The notes beneath the pieces were generated by a model, which was given only the letters and a program-made list of their open reading frames with translations, was not told the origin of the DNA and did no database searches. 32,251 nt of DNA from Schlegelella_A sp036272325 (lineage in GTDB: Bacteria > Pseudomonadota > Gammaproteobacteria > Burkholderiales > Burkholderiaceae_C). Position numbers and translations under genes: made by a program. The stretch spans positions 1-32,251 of the forward strand of contig DATAYY010000148.1 of assembly GCA_036272325.1 (NCBI GenBank), given 5' to 3'. Of this stretch, positions 10,685 to 18,692 are shown in pieces; the stretch's first letter is position 1, and the number at the start of each line of letters is the position of its first letter.

Positions 10685-11536
10685 CTAGCTCTTCACGGCG
10701 CCGGCCGTCAGGCCGCCCACCATGTAGCGCTTGAACGCGTAGTAGATCGCCGCCGGCGGCAGCGCGTAGATGAGGCCGGTCGTCATCAGCAGCTCCCAGG
10801 GCGAGTCGTCGGCCGAGAGGAAGCTGCCGAGAGCGACGCCGAGCGTCGTGCTCTTGTCGTCGGAGAGCAGCAGGAAGGCGTAGAGGTATTCGTTCCAGGC
10901 CAGCAGCAAGGCATAGGTACCGACGGCGACGAGCGACGGCAGCATCAGCGGCAGATAGACCAGGCGAAACAGCTGTAGCGGCGTCGCGCCGTCGATGCGC
11001 GCAGCCTCGTCGAGCTCGAGCGGCAGCTTGTCGGAGGCCTGCTTCAGGACCCAGATCGAGTACGGCGTGGCGATCGTCACCATCGCCAGAATCAGCGCCC
11101 ACTGGCTGTTCAAGAGGCCATAGACACTCATCGACTTGTACATCGGCACCGCGAGGAACGCGGCCGGGATGAAGTAGGTGAAGAGCGCAAGGTTCATGAT
11201 CGTGCGCCCGCCCCTCACCCGCAGCCGACTGATCGCGAACGCCGCCGTCGTGGCGATGAAGAGCGTGATCGCCCCGACCGCGACCGCGATCAGGACCGAG
11301 TTCCACATCTGCAGCCAGAAGTGGCTGAGGTAGTGATGCTGCTCGTGAAAGACCATCGAGAAGTTCTTCAGTGTCGGGTGCTCGGGCCAGAGCTTGCCCG
11401 AGACTGCCTGCTCCCTCGGCGACAGCGCAAACAGCACCAGGTGGTAGATCGGCAGCAACGTCCAGATCGCGACCGGAATGCCGATCAGGAGGAGCTTGGC
11501 CTCTCCGGAGACCTTCTTGAAGGTCAGCGCGCTCAC
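10685..11536 (-). CDS. CUT1 sugar ABC transporter permease (MalG/UgpE type)
   Basis: The protein is 283 residues from GTG 11536, whose bases overlap the stop of the preceding permease (GTGA). It has about six membrane helices (first at LLLIGIPVAIWTLLPIYHLV residues 14-33). The EAA loop reads ELDEAARIDGATPLQLF, conserved and placed between helices 4 and 5, where it contacts the ATPase. The periplasmic loop after helix 1 is typical for MalG-type subunits. A longer open frame continues upstream, but that part is out-of-frame shadow of the other permease. It works with the permease, binding protein and ATPase encoded next to it. Confidence 0.95.
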   Translation of the reverse strand: MSALTFKKVSGEAKLLLIGIPVAIWTLLPIYHLVLFALSPREQAVSGKLWPEHPTLKNFSMVFHEQHHYLSHFWLQMWNSVLIAVAVGAITLFIATTAAFAISRLRVRGGRTIMNLALFTYFIPAAFLAVPMYKSMSVYGLLNSQWALILAMVTIATPYSIWVLKQASDKLPLELDEAARIDGATPLQLFRLVYLPLMLPSLVAVGTYALLLAWNEYLYAFLLLSDDKSTTLGVALGSFLSADDSPWELLMTTGLIYALPPAAIYYAFKRYMVGGLTAGAVKS

Positions 11537-12420
11537 CGCGACAGCCGCTTCATCATGAAATAGACCAGCGGCAGGATCAGCGGCATCGCGCAGACCACGG
11601 TCGCCATCGACATGTCGACCTGATCGAGTCGCAGGTAGCGCAGGCCGAGCGTCGCCAGCACGTGCGTCTGGTCGGCCGGCTGACCTCCAGTCAGCAGATA
11701 GACGCTGTTGAAGTCGCCGAGGGTCCAGATCATCGACAGGATCGTCGAGGTCAGGTAGAGCGTGCGCAGCGACGGCCAGGTGATGAACTTGAACTTCTGC
11801 CAGCTTGTCGCGCCATCGACCGAGGCGGCCTCGTACATCTCGCCCGGAATCGCCATCCGGCCGGCGACGAGAATCAGCGTCCAGAACGGCAGCGACTTCC
11901 AGATGTGGACCAGGATCGCCAGGCCGAGCGCGAGCTGCGGGTTGTTGAGCCAGTTCGGGCCGTCGCCACCGGTGAGGCGAAAGATCGTCGAGTTGATGAC
12001 GCCCCACTCAGGGTTGAGCATGAAGCGCAGCGACAGGATGGTCGGGATCGACGGCACCGCCCACGGCAGGATGAACAGCAGCGAGAGCCACTTGATCCAG
12101 GTCTGCGTGCGCACGAAAAAGCCCGACAGGACGAGCGCCACGACCATCTTGACGTTGATGCCGATGACGAGGAAGACCAGCGTGTTGACGACCGAGCGAA
12201 CGAACACCGGGTCCTCGGCCAGCTTGACGTAGCTGGACGGATGGCGCGCCAGCCAGAGCCCGTAGCCGACCGGATAGAGCACGAAGATCGCGAAGATCAG
12301 CACATAGGGCACGACGAGGACGAGCCCCCACGCCTGCCAGAGCGTGAGGCCCTTCCTCGCCGGGCCGACCGGCTGAAGGTGCCGGTCGGGGCCGGCGCCG
12401 TCGAGCGCGATCGTCGGCAA
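11533..12420 (-). CDS. CUT1 sugar ABC transporter permease (MalF/UgpA type)
   Basis: The protein is 295 residues from TTG 12420, which lies four bases after the binding-protein stop. Helix 1 is LVLVVPYVLIFAIFVLYPVG (about residues 33-52), followed by five more helices. The EAA loop appears as EMYEAASVDGATSWQKF. Between helices there is NPEWGVIN and WLNNPQLAL, common in MalF/UgpA proteins for the periplasmic loop. The first 25 residues are polar and the TTG start is inferred from spacing only; a GTG about 18 codons further in could also serve. Together with the MalG-type subunit it forms the membrane channel. Confidence 0.94.
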   Translation of the reverse strand: MPTIALDGAGPDRHLQPVGPARKGLTLWQAWGLVLVVPYVLIFAIFVLYPVGYGLWLARHPSSYVKLAEDPVFVRSVVNTLVFLVIGINVKMVVALVLSGFFVRTQTWIKWLSLLFILPWAVPSIPTILSLRFMLNPEWGVINSTIFRLTGGDGPNWLNNPQLALGLAILVHIWKSLPFWTLILVAGRMAIPGEMYEAASVDGATSWQKFKFITWPSLRTLYLTSTILSMIWTLGDFNSVYLLTGGQPADQTHVLATLGLRYLRLDQVDMSMATVVCAMPLILPLVYFMMKRLSR

Positions 12421-12424
12421 GCGG

Positions 12425-13792
12425 CTACCCCGCGATCGCCTTGATGCGCGCGATCATCTCGGTGACGGCCTGGTCGACCGAGACGTGGTCGTTGACGACG
12501 CGGTTCATCGCCTTGGCCCACACGTTCTCGTTGTTGACGATCGTGAACTTGTAGTTCTTGGTGAACTCGAAGGTCACCGTGCCGTTGTTGAACTGGTTAT
12601 AGACCGAGCGGCGGTGCGGATCGGCCTGCCAGAACGCGCTCTTGGTCGCCGCGGTCATCACCGGGTACCAGCGCCCGAGCGCGCCTTCGACGTAGGGGGT
12701 GAGGTTTTCGTCCTGCAGCAGGAAGGCGACGAACTCCTTGGCGCGCTTCTTGTTCTTGGCCTGCTCGAACACGACGCCGGTCTTCACCGCAGCGCGATAG
12801 ACCATTTTCGAGCCGTCGGGCTTGTTCGGAAAGCCCGCGGTGCGGATCAGCTCGTAGTAGTTCTTCTTCGCCGTCGCCCGCTGATCGGCGCTCAGCGCCT
12901 CGTTGTTGGCGTCGTCGAGCCACTTGGCGGCGATCGAGATCGTCGCGTTGTGGGTCATCACGGTCGTCTTGTTGTGGAAGGCGACGTTGTTGTCGGGATC
13001 CTTCCAGCTCGTCGACGATGGCGGCGTGCAGCCCTTGACGTACGGATCGGTGTAGTCCTTCAGCGCCCCCATCAGGCCGGCCTTGACCTTCGGATCGTCG
13101 ACCAGAAGCTTGCCGTTGTCGTCGACCAGTTTGACGTTGTAGGCGTCCATGAAGGTCAGGAAGGAATAGAACGAATCGCTCGAGTCGACGCCCATCGGCA
13201 CGCCCATGCCGAAAGTGCGCGTGCCGGTCGCCTTGCGCGAGCCCGGCTGCACCTTGTCGCACCAGAACGACCAGTAGTCGGCCCACTTGGTCGGGATGTC
13301 GCTTTCCTTGAAGCCGGCCTGGTTCAGCATGTCGAGCCAGATCTCGATGTGCATCGTCTGCTGCTTGAGAGGGAACGCGAAGTAGGCGCGCTTCTTGGTC
13401 TTGTCGTCGTAGAGGTAGGTGGTCTCGATCGTGTTCTTCAGGAAGCGAGACTTCATCGGCGTGAGGACGTCGCTGATGTCCTCCAGCTTGCCGTCGAAGG
13501 CCCACTTGCCGGTGACCTGGAAGTCGTAGACGTCGGCGTAGGCGACGTCGGGCGGCGAGCCGGCGTCGAGCGCAGCGACCGTCTTCGGGATCATGTCCTG
13601 GATCGGATATTGCGAGAGCTCGACCTTGACGCCGCTCTTCGCCTCGTACTTCTTGATCGCCTCGAACAGCGCGTCGTCCTCGGACTTGTAGAAGCCCTTG
13701 ACCCACCAGACGGTGAGCTTCTCCTGCGCCAGCGCCTGGCCGCAGAAGGCGAGCGCGCAGCCGGCGACGACGCCGGCGATCAATTTCCTCAT
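12425..13792 (-). CDS. Extracellular sugar-binding protein of the ABC transporter
   Basis: The protein is 455 residues. ATG 13792 is preceded by AGGAGA and starts a clear signal peptide (MRKLIAGVVAGCALAFCGQA, cleavage after ALA). The mature part begins KLTVWWVKGFY and has the ABC type-1 solute-binding pattern (ALFEAIKKYEAKSGVKVEL, then LDAGSPPDVAYAD). The C-terminal region has RAKEFVAFLLQDENL and ALGRWYPVM as in carbohydrate-binding CUT1 proteins. Aromatic residues are plentiful (WADYWSFW), which fits sugar stacking. The ligand cannot be named. It is the first gene of the operon; a 24-bp palindrome lies about 90 bp upstream. Confidence 0.94.
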   Translation of the reverse strand: MRKLIAGVVAGCALAFCGQALAQEKLTVWWVKGFYKSEDDALFEAIKKYEAKSGVKVELSQYPIQDMIPKTVAALDAGSPPDVAYADVYDFQVTGKWAFDGKLEDISDVLTPMKSRFLKNTIETTYLYDDKTKKRAYFAFPLKQQTMHIEIWLDMLNQAGFKESDIPTKWADYWSFWCDKVQPGSRKATGTRTFGMGVPMGVDSSDSFYSFLTFMDAYNVKLVDDNGKLLVDDPKVKAGLMGALKDYTDPYVKGCTPPSSTSWKDPDNNVAFHNKTTVMTHNATISIAAKWLDDANNEALSADQRATAKKNYYELIRTAGFPNKPDGSKMVYRAAVKTGVVFEQAKNKKRAKEFVAFLLQDENLTPYVEGALGRWYPVMTAATKSAFWQADPHRRSVYNQFNNGTVTFEFTKNYKFTIVNNENVWAKAMNRVVNDHVSVDQAVTEMIARIKAIAG

Positions 13793-13880
13793 TCTCGTCT
13801 CCTTGGTTTCATGCCCGGCGGCTCGCAGCCGCGCTGGGGAAAACATACCCCATGGCGCTGCCCTTCTCAATCCGGGATTG

Positions 13881-13904
13881 GCGGAGTTGTCCGGACAACT
13901 TCGC
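13881..13904. promoter_or_regulatory. Palindromic operator candidate upstream of the sugar ABC operon
   Basis: Two 12-base arms form a near-perfect inverted repeat with one mismatched pair; the inner 16 bases (13885-13900) are a perfect palindrome with core TTGTCCGGACAA. It lies 89-112 bp upstream of the binding-protein start and 24 bp beyond the end of the enoyl-CoA hydratase gene. The TTGT...ACAA shape resembles sites of GntR-family repressors (FadR subgroup), but no such regulator is in the window. There is no T run, so a terminator is less likely, although it could also fold in the upstream transcript. Confidence 0.55.
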
Positions 13905-13927
13905 CGTGATGGGGTGGGACGCTGACG

Positions 13928-14728
13928 CTAGGCCGGCCAGTCGGGCTGTCGCTTGTCGATGAAGGCCTGCACGCCCTCGAGGGCGGCCGGGTCCATCATG
14001 TTGCACGCCATCGTCCTGCCGGCGTCCTCGTAGGCGGCCTCGATGCCGACCTCGAGCTGGCGGTAGAAAAGCTCCTTGCCGAGCGCGATCGCGACCCGCG
14101 GCTTGGCGACGATCGCGGCGACGATCGACTCGATTTCGGCGTCGAGCGCATCGGCGGCAACGACGCGGTTGACGAGGCCCTTGGCGCGTGCCTCGTCGGC
14201 CGAGATGAAGTCGCCGGTGACGAGCATCTCGAACGCGGCCTTGCGGCCGAGGTTGCGCGACAGCGCGACGCTCGGCGACGAGCAGAAGAGGCCGAGGTTG
14301 ACGCCGCTGACGGCAAAGCGCGCACTCTCGACGGCGACTGCGAGGTCGCACGTCGCGACCAGCTGGCAGCCAGCGGCGGTCGCGATGCCCTGGACGCGCG
14401 CGATCACCGGCACCGGCAGGCGCTGGATCGTCAGCATCATGCGCGCGCATTGCGCGAACAGCTGCTCGTAGTAGGCCTGCGACGGCTCGGCGCGCATCTC
14501 CTTCAGGTCGTGACCGGCGCAGAACGCCTTTCCGGCGGCGGCGATGACGACGGCGCGCACGGCGTCGTCGGCAGCGATCGCGTCGAGCTCGGCCTGCAGC
14601 GCGGCGAGCATGCCTTCGCTCAGCGCGTTGAACGACTGCGGTCGGTCGAGGGTCAGCGTGACGACGCCGCGACGATCGACGTCTCGGCGGAGGTAAGGAA
14701 GAAGCTCGGTCGCGGCGCGGTCGTTCAT
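13928..14728 (-). CDS. Enoyl-CoA hydratase/isomerase, ECHDC3-like
   Basis: This crotonase-fold protein has 266 residues, with ATG 14728 preceded by AGGAG. The oxyanion-hole segments are FCAGHDLKEM and GIATAAGCQL. The sequence GVNLGLFCSSPSVALSRN is the hallmark of the ECHDC3-type group rather than of the classical enoyl-CoA hydratase (which has PE.tlG..PG.GGTQRL). The Glu of that classical motif is replaced (GLF), and the second catalytic Glu region is also changed (CSSP), so normal hydratase activity is doubtful. It starts 11 bp after the acyl-CoA synthetase gene and is surely co-transcribed. Together they may act on a CoA-activated carboxylic acid. Confidence 0.92.
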   Translation of the reverse strand: MNDRAATELLPYLRRDVDRRGVVTLTLDRPQSFNALSEGMLAALQAELDAIAADDAVRAVVIAAAGKAFCAGHDLKEMRAEPSQAYYEQLFAQCARMMLTIQRLPVPVIARVQGIATAAGCQLVATCDLAVAVESARFAVSGVNLGLFCSSPSVALSRNLGRKAAFEMLVTGDFISADEARAKGLVNRVVAADALDAEIESIVAAIVAKPRVAIALGKELFYRQLEVGIEAAYEDAGRTMACNMMDPAALEGVQAFIDKRQPDWPA

Positions 14729-14739
14729 TCGCTGCTCTC

Positions 14740-16392
14740 CTATTCGATCGCCGACGCCGAGCGGGCTCTCTCGCGCAGCTGGAATTTCTGGATCTTGCCG
14801 GTCGAGGTCTTCGGGATCGCCTCGAAGCGGATCTCGCGCGGCACCTTGTAGCCGGCGAGGAGCTGACGGCAGTGCGCAATCAGCTCGCCGGCGCTGGCAC
14901 TGCCATCGGTCTTCAGCTCGACGAAGGCGAGCGGCGCCTCGCCCCACTTCGGATCGGGCCTCGCCACGACCGCGCAGGCGAGGACCGCGGGATGATGATA
15001 GAGCGCGTCCTCGACCTCGATCGAGCTGATGTTCTCGCCGCCCGAAATGATGACGTCCTTGCTCCGGTCCTTGATCTTGACGTAGCGATCGGCCTCGAGC
15101 ACGGCCAGGTCGCCGGTGTGAAACCACCCGCCGGCGAACGCCTGCGCAGTCGCCTGCTCGTTCTTCAGGTAGCCCTTCATCACGATGTTGCCGCGGAACA
15201 TGATCTCGCCCATCGCCCGACCGTCGGCAGGCACCTCGGCCATCGTCTCCGGGTCGAGAACCGTCATCGCTTCCTCGAGCGCGTAGCGGACGCCCTGGCG
15301 GCCGTTCAGGCGCGCCTGCTCGCCGGGCGACTCGTCCTGCCACGCCGGGCGCTTGGCCGCGACCGCCGCCGGCCCGTAGACCTCGGTGAGGCCGTAGACG
15401 TGGGTGATGTCGAAGCCAATCCGGGCCATGCCCTCGATCATGGCAGCTGGCGGCGCAGCGCCGGCGACCATCGCGCGCACGGAATGCTCGATGCCGGCGC
15501 GCATCGACTCGGGCGCGGCGATCAGCAGGTTGTGGACGATCGGAGCTGCGCAGTAGTGATCGGCGCGCTCGTTGCGGATCGCGTCGAAGATCGGTTGTGC
15601 CTCGATCTTGCGCAGGCAGACGTGGCTGCCGCCGAGCAGCGCCACCGTCCATGGGAAGCACCAGCCGTTGCAGTGGAACATGGGCAGCGTCCAGAGATAG
15701 CGCGGAAAGTGCGGCATCGTCCAGGTCGCCGCGTTGCAGACGGCGTTCAGGTACGCGCCGCGGTGGTGGGTGACGACGCCCTTGGGATCGCCGGTCGTCC
15801 CCGACGTGTACGAAACCGCGATCGCGTCCCATTCGTCGGCCGGACCTGCGAGCTGCGCAAGCGGAGCGTGGCCGGCGAGGAGCGCTTCGTACTCGTGCGC
15901 GCCGAGGCGATCGCCGGGACCTCCGTATTCGCTGTCGCAGACATCGATCACGATCGGTGCCCGGCCGTGCCGCTCGCGTAGGATCGCGAGCGCGGCGGCG
16001 ATCGTCGGCGCGAGCTCGCGGTCGCTGATCAGGACGGCGCTCTCGCAGTGGTCGAGCTGCCAGGCGATCAGCGCGGCATCGAGCCGGGTGTTGATCGTGT
16101 TGAGAACCGCATTCAACGCCGGCACCGCGTAGTGCACCTCGACCATCTCCGGCGTGTTGTGGAGCATCGCGCTCACCGTCGAGCCGCGGCCGACGCCGAG
16201 CGCGCGCAACGCGCTCGCCAGCCGCGCCGCGCGGTCGCGCGTCTCGCGCCAGCGATAGCGGCGGCGCCCGTGGACGACCGATTCGAGGTCGCCGAACACC
16301 TCGGCGCTGCGCTCGACGAAGCTGGTCGGCGAGAGCGCGACGTAGTTCGCCGCTGCCTTGCCCAGACCCTGATCGTAGATGCCCATGGTCAT
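14740..16392 (-). CDS. Acyl-CoA synthetase (AMP-dependent, ANL superfamily)
   Basis: The protein has 550 residues. The P-loop-like A3 motif is YTSGTTGDPKGV, A5 is YGLTEVYGP, A7 is WFHTGDLA, A8 is KIKDRSKDVIISGGENIS, and the catalytic A10 Lys is in PKTSTGKIQKFQLR. The domain order and the HCNGWCFPW segment are those of medium-chain/fatty acyl-CoA ligases similar to the plant AAE and bacterial DmdB-type group. The reaction is carboxylate + ATP + CoA to acyl-CoA + AMP + PPi in the cytoplasm. The start codon run is ATG ACC ATG, with a GGACGGGGC stretch upstream. It precedes the ECHDC3-like hydratase gene. The substrate is not determined. Confidence 0.95.
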   Translation of the reverse strand: MTMGIYDQGLGKAAANYVALSPTSFVERSAEVFGDLESVVHGRRRYRWRETRDRAARLASALRALGVGRGSTVSAMLHNTPEMVEVHYAVPALNAVLNTINTRLDAALIAWQLDHCESAVLISDRELAPTIAAALAILRERHGRAPIVIDVCDSEYGGPGDRLGAHEYEALLAGHAPLAQLAGPADEWDAIAVSYTSGTTGDPKGVVTHHRGAYLNAVCNAATWTMPHFPRYLWTLPMFHCNGWCFPWTVALLGGSHVCLRKIEAQPIFDAIRNERADHYCAAPIVHNLLIAAPESMRAGIEHSVRAMVAGAAPPAAMIEGMARIGFDITHVYGLTEVYGPAAVAAKRPAWQDESPGEQARLNGRQGVRYALEEAMTVLDPETMAEVPADGRAMGEIMFRGNIVMKGYLKNEQATAQAFAGGWFHTGDLAVLEADRYVKIKDRSKDVIISGGENISSIEVEDALYHHPAVLACAVVARPDPKWGEAPLAFVELKTDGSASAGELIAHCRQLLAGYKVPREIRFEAIPKTSTGKIQKFQLRERARSASAIE

Positions 16393-16481
16393 CTGCCCCG
16401 TCCTTGCGCGACCATGTTACGCGCGGCACCGACCGCGGCGGCGCAGCCGCGATCGACCAGAAAGCCATCGAGGAGAACGAG

Positions 16482-16727
16482 ATGACCAACGCCGCGCTTG
16501 ACGCGCTCCGTTCGCAGCTCTCGGGCCTCGCCAATCCAGCCCGGGTCACCGCCATCTTCGTTCGCCTTCTGCCCGCGGCGTTTCTCGGTGGTGCGTTCGG
16601 TTATCAGCGCGAACGAAGCGGCAAGTCGGCCGGCAAGCGCACGCACATGTTGATCGCGATCGGATCGGCCCTCTTCGTCGCCGTGCCCCAGCATGGCCGG
16701 GTATCGGTCGGCGATCTCGGCTACCGT
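16482..16727 (+). pseudogene. MgtC/SapB family protein, 5' remnant
   Basis: ATG 16482 with GAGGAG upstream starts about 80 recognisable residues of an MgtC/SapB membrane protein: VRLLPAAFLGGAFGYQRERSGKSAGKRTHML, cited here by its key words FLGGAFGYQRER and AGKRTHML, then IGSALFVAVPQ and a weak VSVGDLGYR. The family normally continues RVIQGIVAGIGFLGAGAI with two or three more helices; here the frame turns Arg-rich (RARTRRPRAG) and runs to a stop at 17012, overlapping the end of the convergent sulfhydrylase gene. The other frame offers ALAALAQVPHV and a stop near 16819, also unlike MgtC. The gene has lost its 3' half and is probably not functional. Confidence 0.75.
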
Positions 16728-16854
16728 GCTCGCACTCGCCGCCCTCGCGCAGGTCCCGCACGTGGCGGCAAGGAGTCCAGCAGACGCAGAGGACTCCGGG
16801 CTGGACACGGACCGTTGACACTGCGGCGAAGCACGCCTGACCGCGACGATCAGG

Positions 16855-18156
16855 TCACGACCCGGTCGCAGCCAGCGCCTGGTCGATGTCCCAGAGCAGA
16901 TCGTCGACGTGCTCGAGGCCGACTGAAAGGCGGACCATGTCCTGGCCGACTCCGGCCGCCCGCTGCTGCGCTTCGTCGAGCTGCCGATGCGTCGTCGACG
17001 CCGGATGGATGACGAGCGTGCGGGTGTCGCCGATGTTGGCGAGATGGCTCATCAGCTGCGCCGCTTCGATGAAGCGGATCCCGGCGTCGAAGCCGCCGTG
17101 GACGCCGAACGCGAGCAGCCCCGAGGCGCCCGGCGCTCCGGCCACCGGCCGCATCTGGCGCGCGACCCGCGCGTGCTGCGGATGATCGGCAAGCCCCGGG
17201 TAATTGACCCAGCCGACGCGCGGATCGGACTGCAGGAAACGCGCCACCGCGAGCGCGTTCGTGCAATGGCGCTCCATCCTTAGCGGCAGCGTCTCGATGC
17301 CCTGCAGGATCTGCCAGGCGCTGGTCGGCGCCAGCGCGGCGCCCCAGACGCGCAAGGTCTCCATGCGCGCGCGCATCGTGAAGCCAAAGTCGCCGAAGGT
17401 CTCATGAAAGCGGACGCCGTGGTAGCCCTTCGACGGCTCGGTCATGCCGGGGAACTTGCCGTTGTCCCAAGGGAAGCGGCCACTTTCGACCATGACGCCT
17501 GCGAGCGTCGTGCCATGGCCGCCGAGGTATTTGGTCGCCGAGTGGACGACGATGTCGGCGCCGAACGCGATCGGGTTGCACAGGTACGGTGAAGGCACGG
17601 TGTTGTCGACGATGAGCGGAACGCCGTGCGCGTGAGCGACCTCGGCGACGGCGGCGATGTCGAGCACGGCGAGGCTCGGATTGCCGAGGCTTTCGGCGAA
17701 GACGGCGCGCGTCGTCGGCCGCATCGCCGCGGCGAAGGCTTCGGCCGTCGCGCCGTCGACGAAGGTCGTCTCGATGCCGAGCTTGGCGAGATTGACGGCG
17801 AGCATGCTGACGCTGCCGCCATAGAGCGCGCCGGCGGCGACGACGTGGTCGCCCTGCGCGAGCAATGTCAAGAGCGCGATCGCCTCGGCCGCCATGCCGC
17901 TCGCGGACGCGAGCGCGGCGCGGCCGCCTTCGAGCGCGGCGACGCGCTCCTCGAGAACGGCGACGGTCGGATTCGAGAGCCGCGAGTAGACGTTGCCGAA
18001 GGTTTGCAGGTTGAACAGGCTGGCGGCGTGATTGGCGCTGTCGAAGACGAAGCTCGTCGTCTGGTAGATCGGCAGCGCGCGAGCGCCGGTCGCGGCGTCG
18101 GGGATCTGGCCGGCGTGGATCGCGAGCGTTTCGGGGTGGAAGCGCCGGTCGGCCAT
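16855..18156 (-). CDS. metY: O-acetylhomoserine aminocarboxypropyltransferase (sulfhydrylase)
   Basis: The protein is 433 residues, the usual length of MetY and longer than cystathionine gamma-synthase. It has HPETLAIHAGQ at the N-terminus, IYQTTSFVF, the YSRLSNPT segment, EGG.AALASASG, and the PLP Lys209 in HSATKYLGGHG. The ending has HPASTTH and VGQDMVRLSVGLEHVDDL. It is a cytoplasmic PLP enzyme that makes homocysteine from O-acetyl-L-homoserine and sulfide (or methionine from methanethiol). It starts 8 bp after the CoA-binding protein gene, so they form one leftward unit. It ends against the MgtC remnant. Confidence 0.95.
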   Translation of the reverse strand: MADRRFHPETLAIHAGQIPDAATGARALPIYQTTSFVFDSANHAASLFNLQTFGNVYSRLSNPTVAVLEERVAALEGGRAALASASGMAAEAIALLTLLAQGDHVVAAGALYGGSVSMLAVNLAKLGIETTFVDGATAEAFAAAMRPTTRAVFAESLGNPSLAVLDIAAVAEVAHAHGVPLIVDNTVPSPYLCNPIAFGADIVVHSATKYLGGHGTTLAGVMVESGRFPWDNGKFPGMTEPSKGYHGVRFHETFGDFGFTMRARMETLRVWGAALAPTSAWQILQGIETLPLRMERHCTNALAVARFLQSDPRVGWVNYPGLADHPQHARVARQMRPVAGAPGASGLLAFGVHGGFDAGIRFIEAAQLMSHLANIGDTRTLVIHPASTTHRQLDEAQQRAAGVGQDMVRLSVGLEHVDDLLWDIDQALAATGS

Positions 18157-18163
18157 CGCTGCC

Positions 18164-18625
18164 TCAGACCGGCCGCCGCGCTGAGATCACGCCGGTGTTG
18201 ACGCCGGCCCAGTTCAGGCCGCCGAACAGTCGTGCGTGCTCGATCTTGACGCAACGGTCCATCACAACCTCGAGGCCGGCCGCCGCCGCGAGCGCCGCTG
18301 CCTGCTCATTCTTGACGCCGATCTGCTGCCACAGGCACTTGGCGCCGATCGCGATCGCCTGCTCGGCGATCGGCAGCACGTCCTCGGTCTTGCGGAAGAC
18401 GTCGACGATGTCGACCGGAATGCCGATCGTCGCCAGCGCGGCGTGGCAGCGCTCGCCAAGGATTTCGCCGTAGCGCGGGTTCACCGGAATGACCCGGTAG
18501 CCGTGCTCTTGCATGTACTTGGCGGCGAAGTAGCTTGGCCGGAACCAGTCGGCCGAGAGGCCGACGATGGCAATCGTCCGGCTCGTGCGCAGGAGGCGGC
18601 GAAGGGTCGCGATGTCGTCAGCCAT
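18164..18625 (-). CDS. YccU-like CoA-binding protein
   Basis: The protein is 153 residues and consists of one Rossmann-like CoA-binding domain: IAIVGLSADWFRPSYFAAKYM (first strand and loop), VIPVNPRYGEILGERC, VDIVDVFRKTEDVLP, LWQQIGVKNEQA, and VVMDRCVKIEH. The DRC-K-EH ending is characteristic of the YccU/YneT family, related to the succinyl-CoA synthetase alpha CoA-binding domain without catalytic parts. The role is unknown. It is upstream of metY in the same direction and frequently occurs beside sulfur amino-acid genes in this group, though I infer that from general memory only. Confidence 0.92.
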   Translation of the reverse strand: MADDIATLRRLLRTSRTIAIVGLSADWFRPSYFAAKYMQEHGYRVIPVNPRYGEILGERCHAALATIGIPVDIVDVFRKTEDVLPIAEQAIAIGAKCLWQQIGVKNEQAAALAAAAGLEVVMDRCVKIEHARLFGGLNWAGVNTGVISARRPV

Positions 18626-18692
18626 GCAACGCGGGAGCGGCGCACAGGTGCCGCTTGCGCGCGACCTTACCCGAAACCGTGTCTAGCGATCG

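Noticed and set aside
12485..13909. Long rightward open frame of 474 codons opposite the sugar-binding protein
   Set aside because: It is the antisense shadow of a gene with signal peptide and family motifs; the Arg/Val/Asp/Leu-rich composition has no domain pattern.
13928..16392. DMSP demethylation genes dmdB-dmdD for the synthetase-hydratase pair
   Set aside because: The hydratase matches the ECHDC3-type group, and no dmdC-like acyl-CoA dehydrogenase is next to them.
14729..16555. Upstream extension of the enoyl-CoA hydratase frame (875 codons)
   Set aside because: The extension is Arg-rich out-of-frame reading of the acyl-CoA synthetase; ATG 14728 has AGGAG and the family N-terminus.
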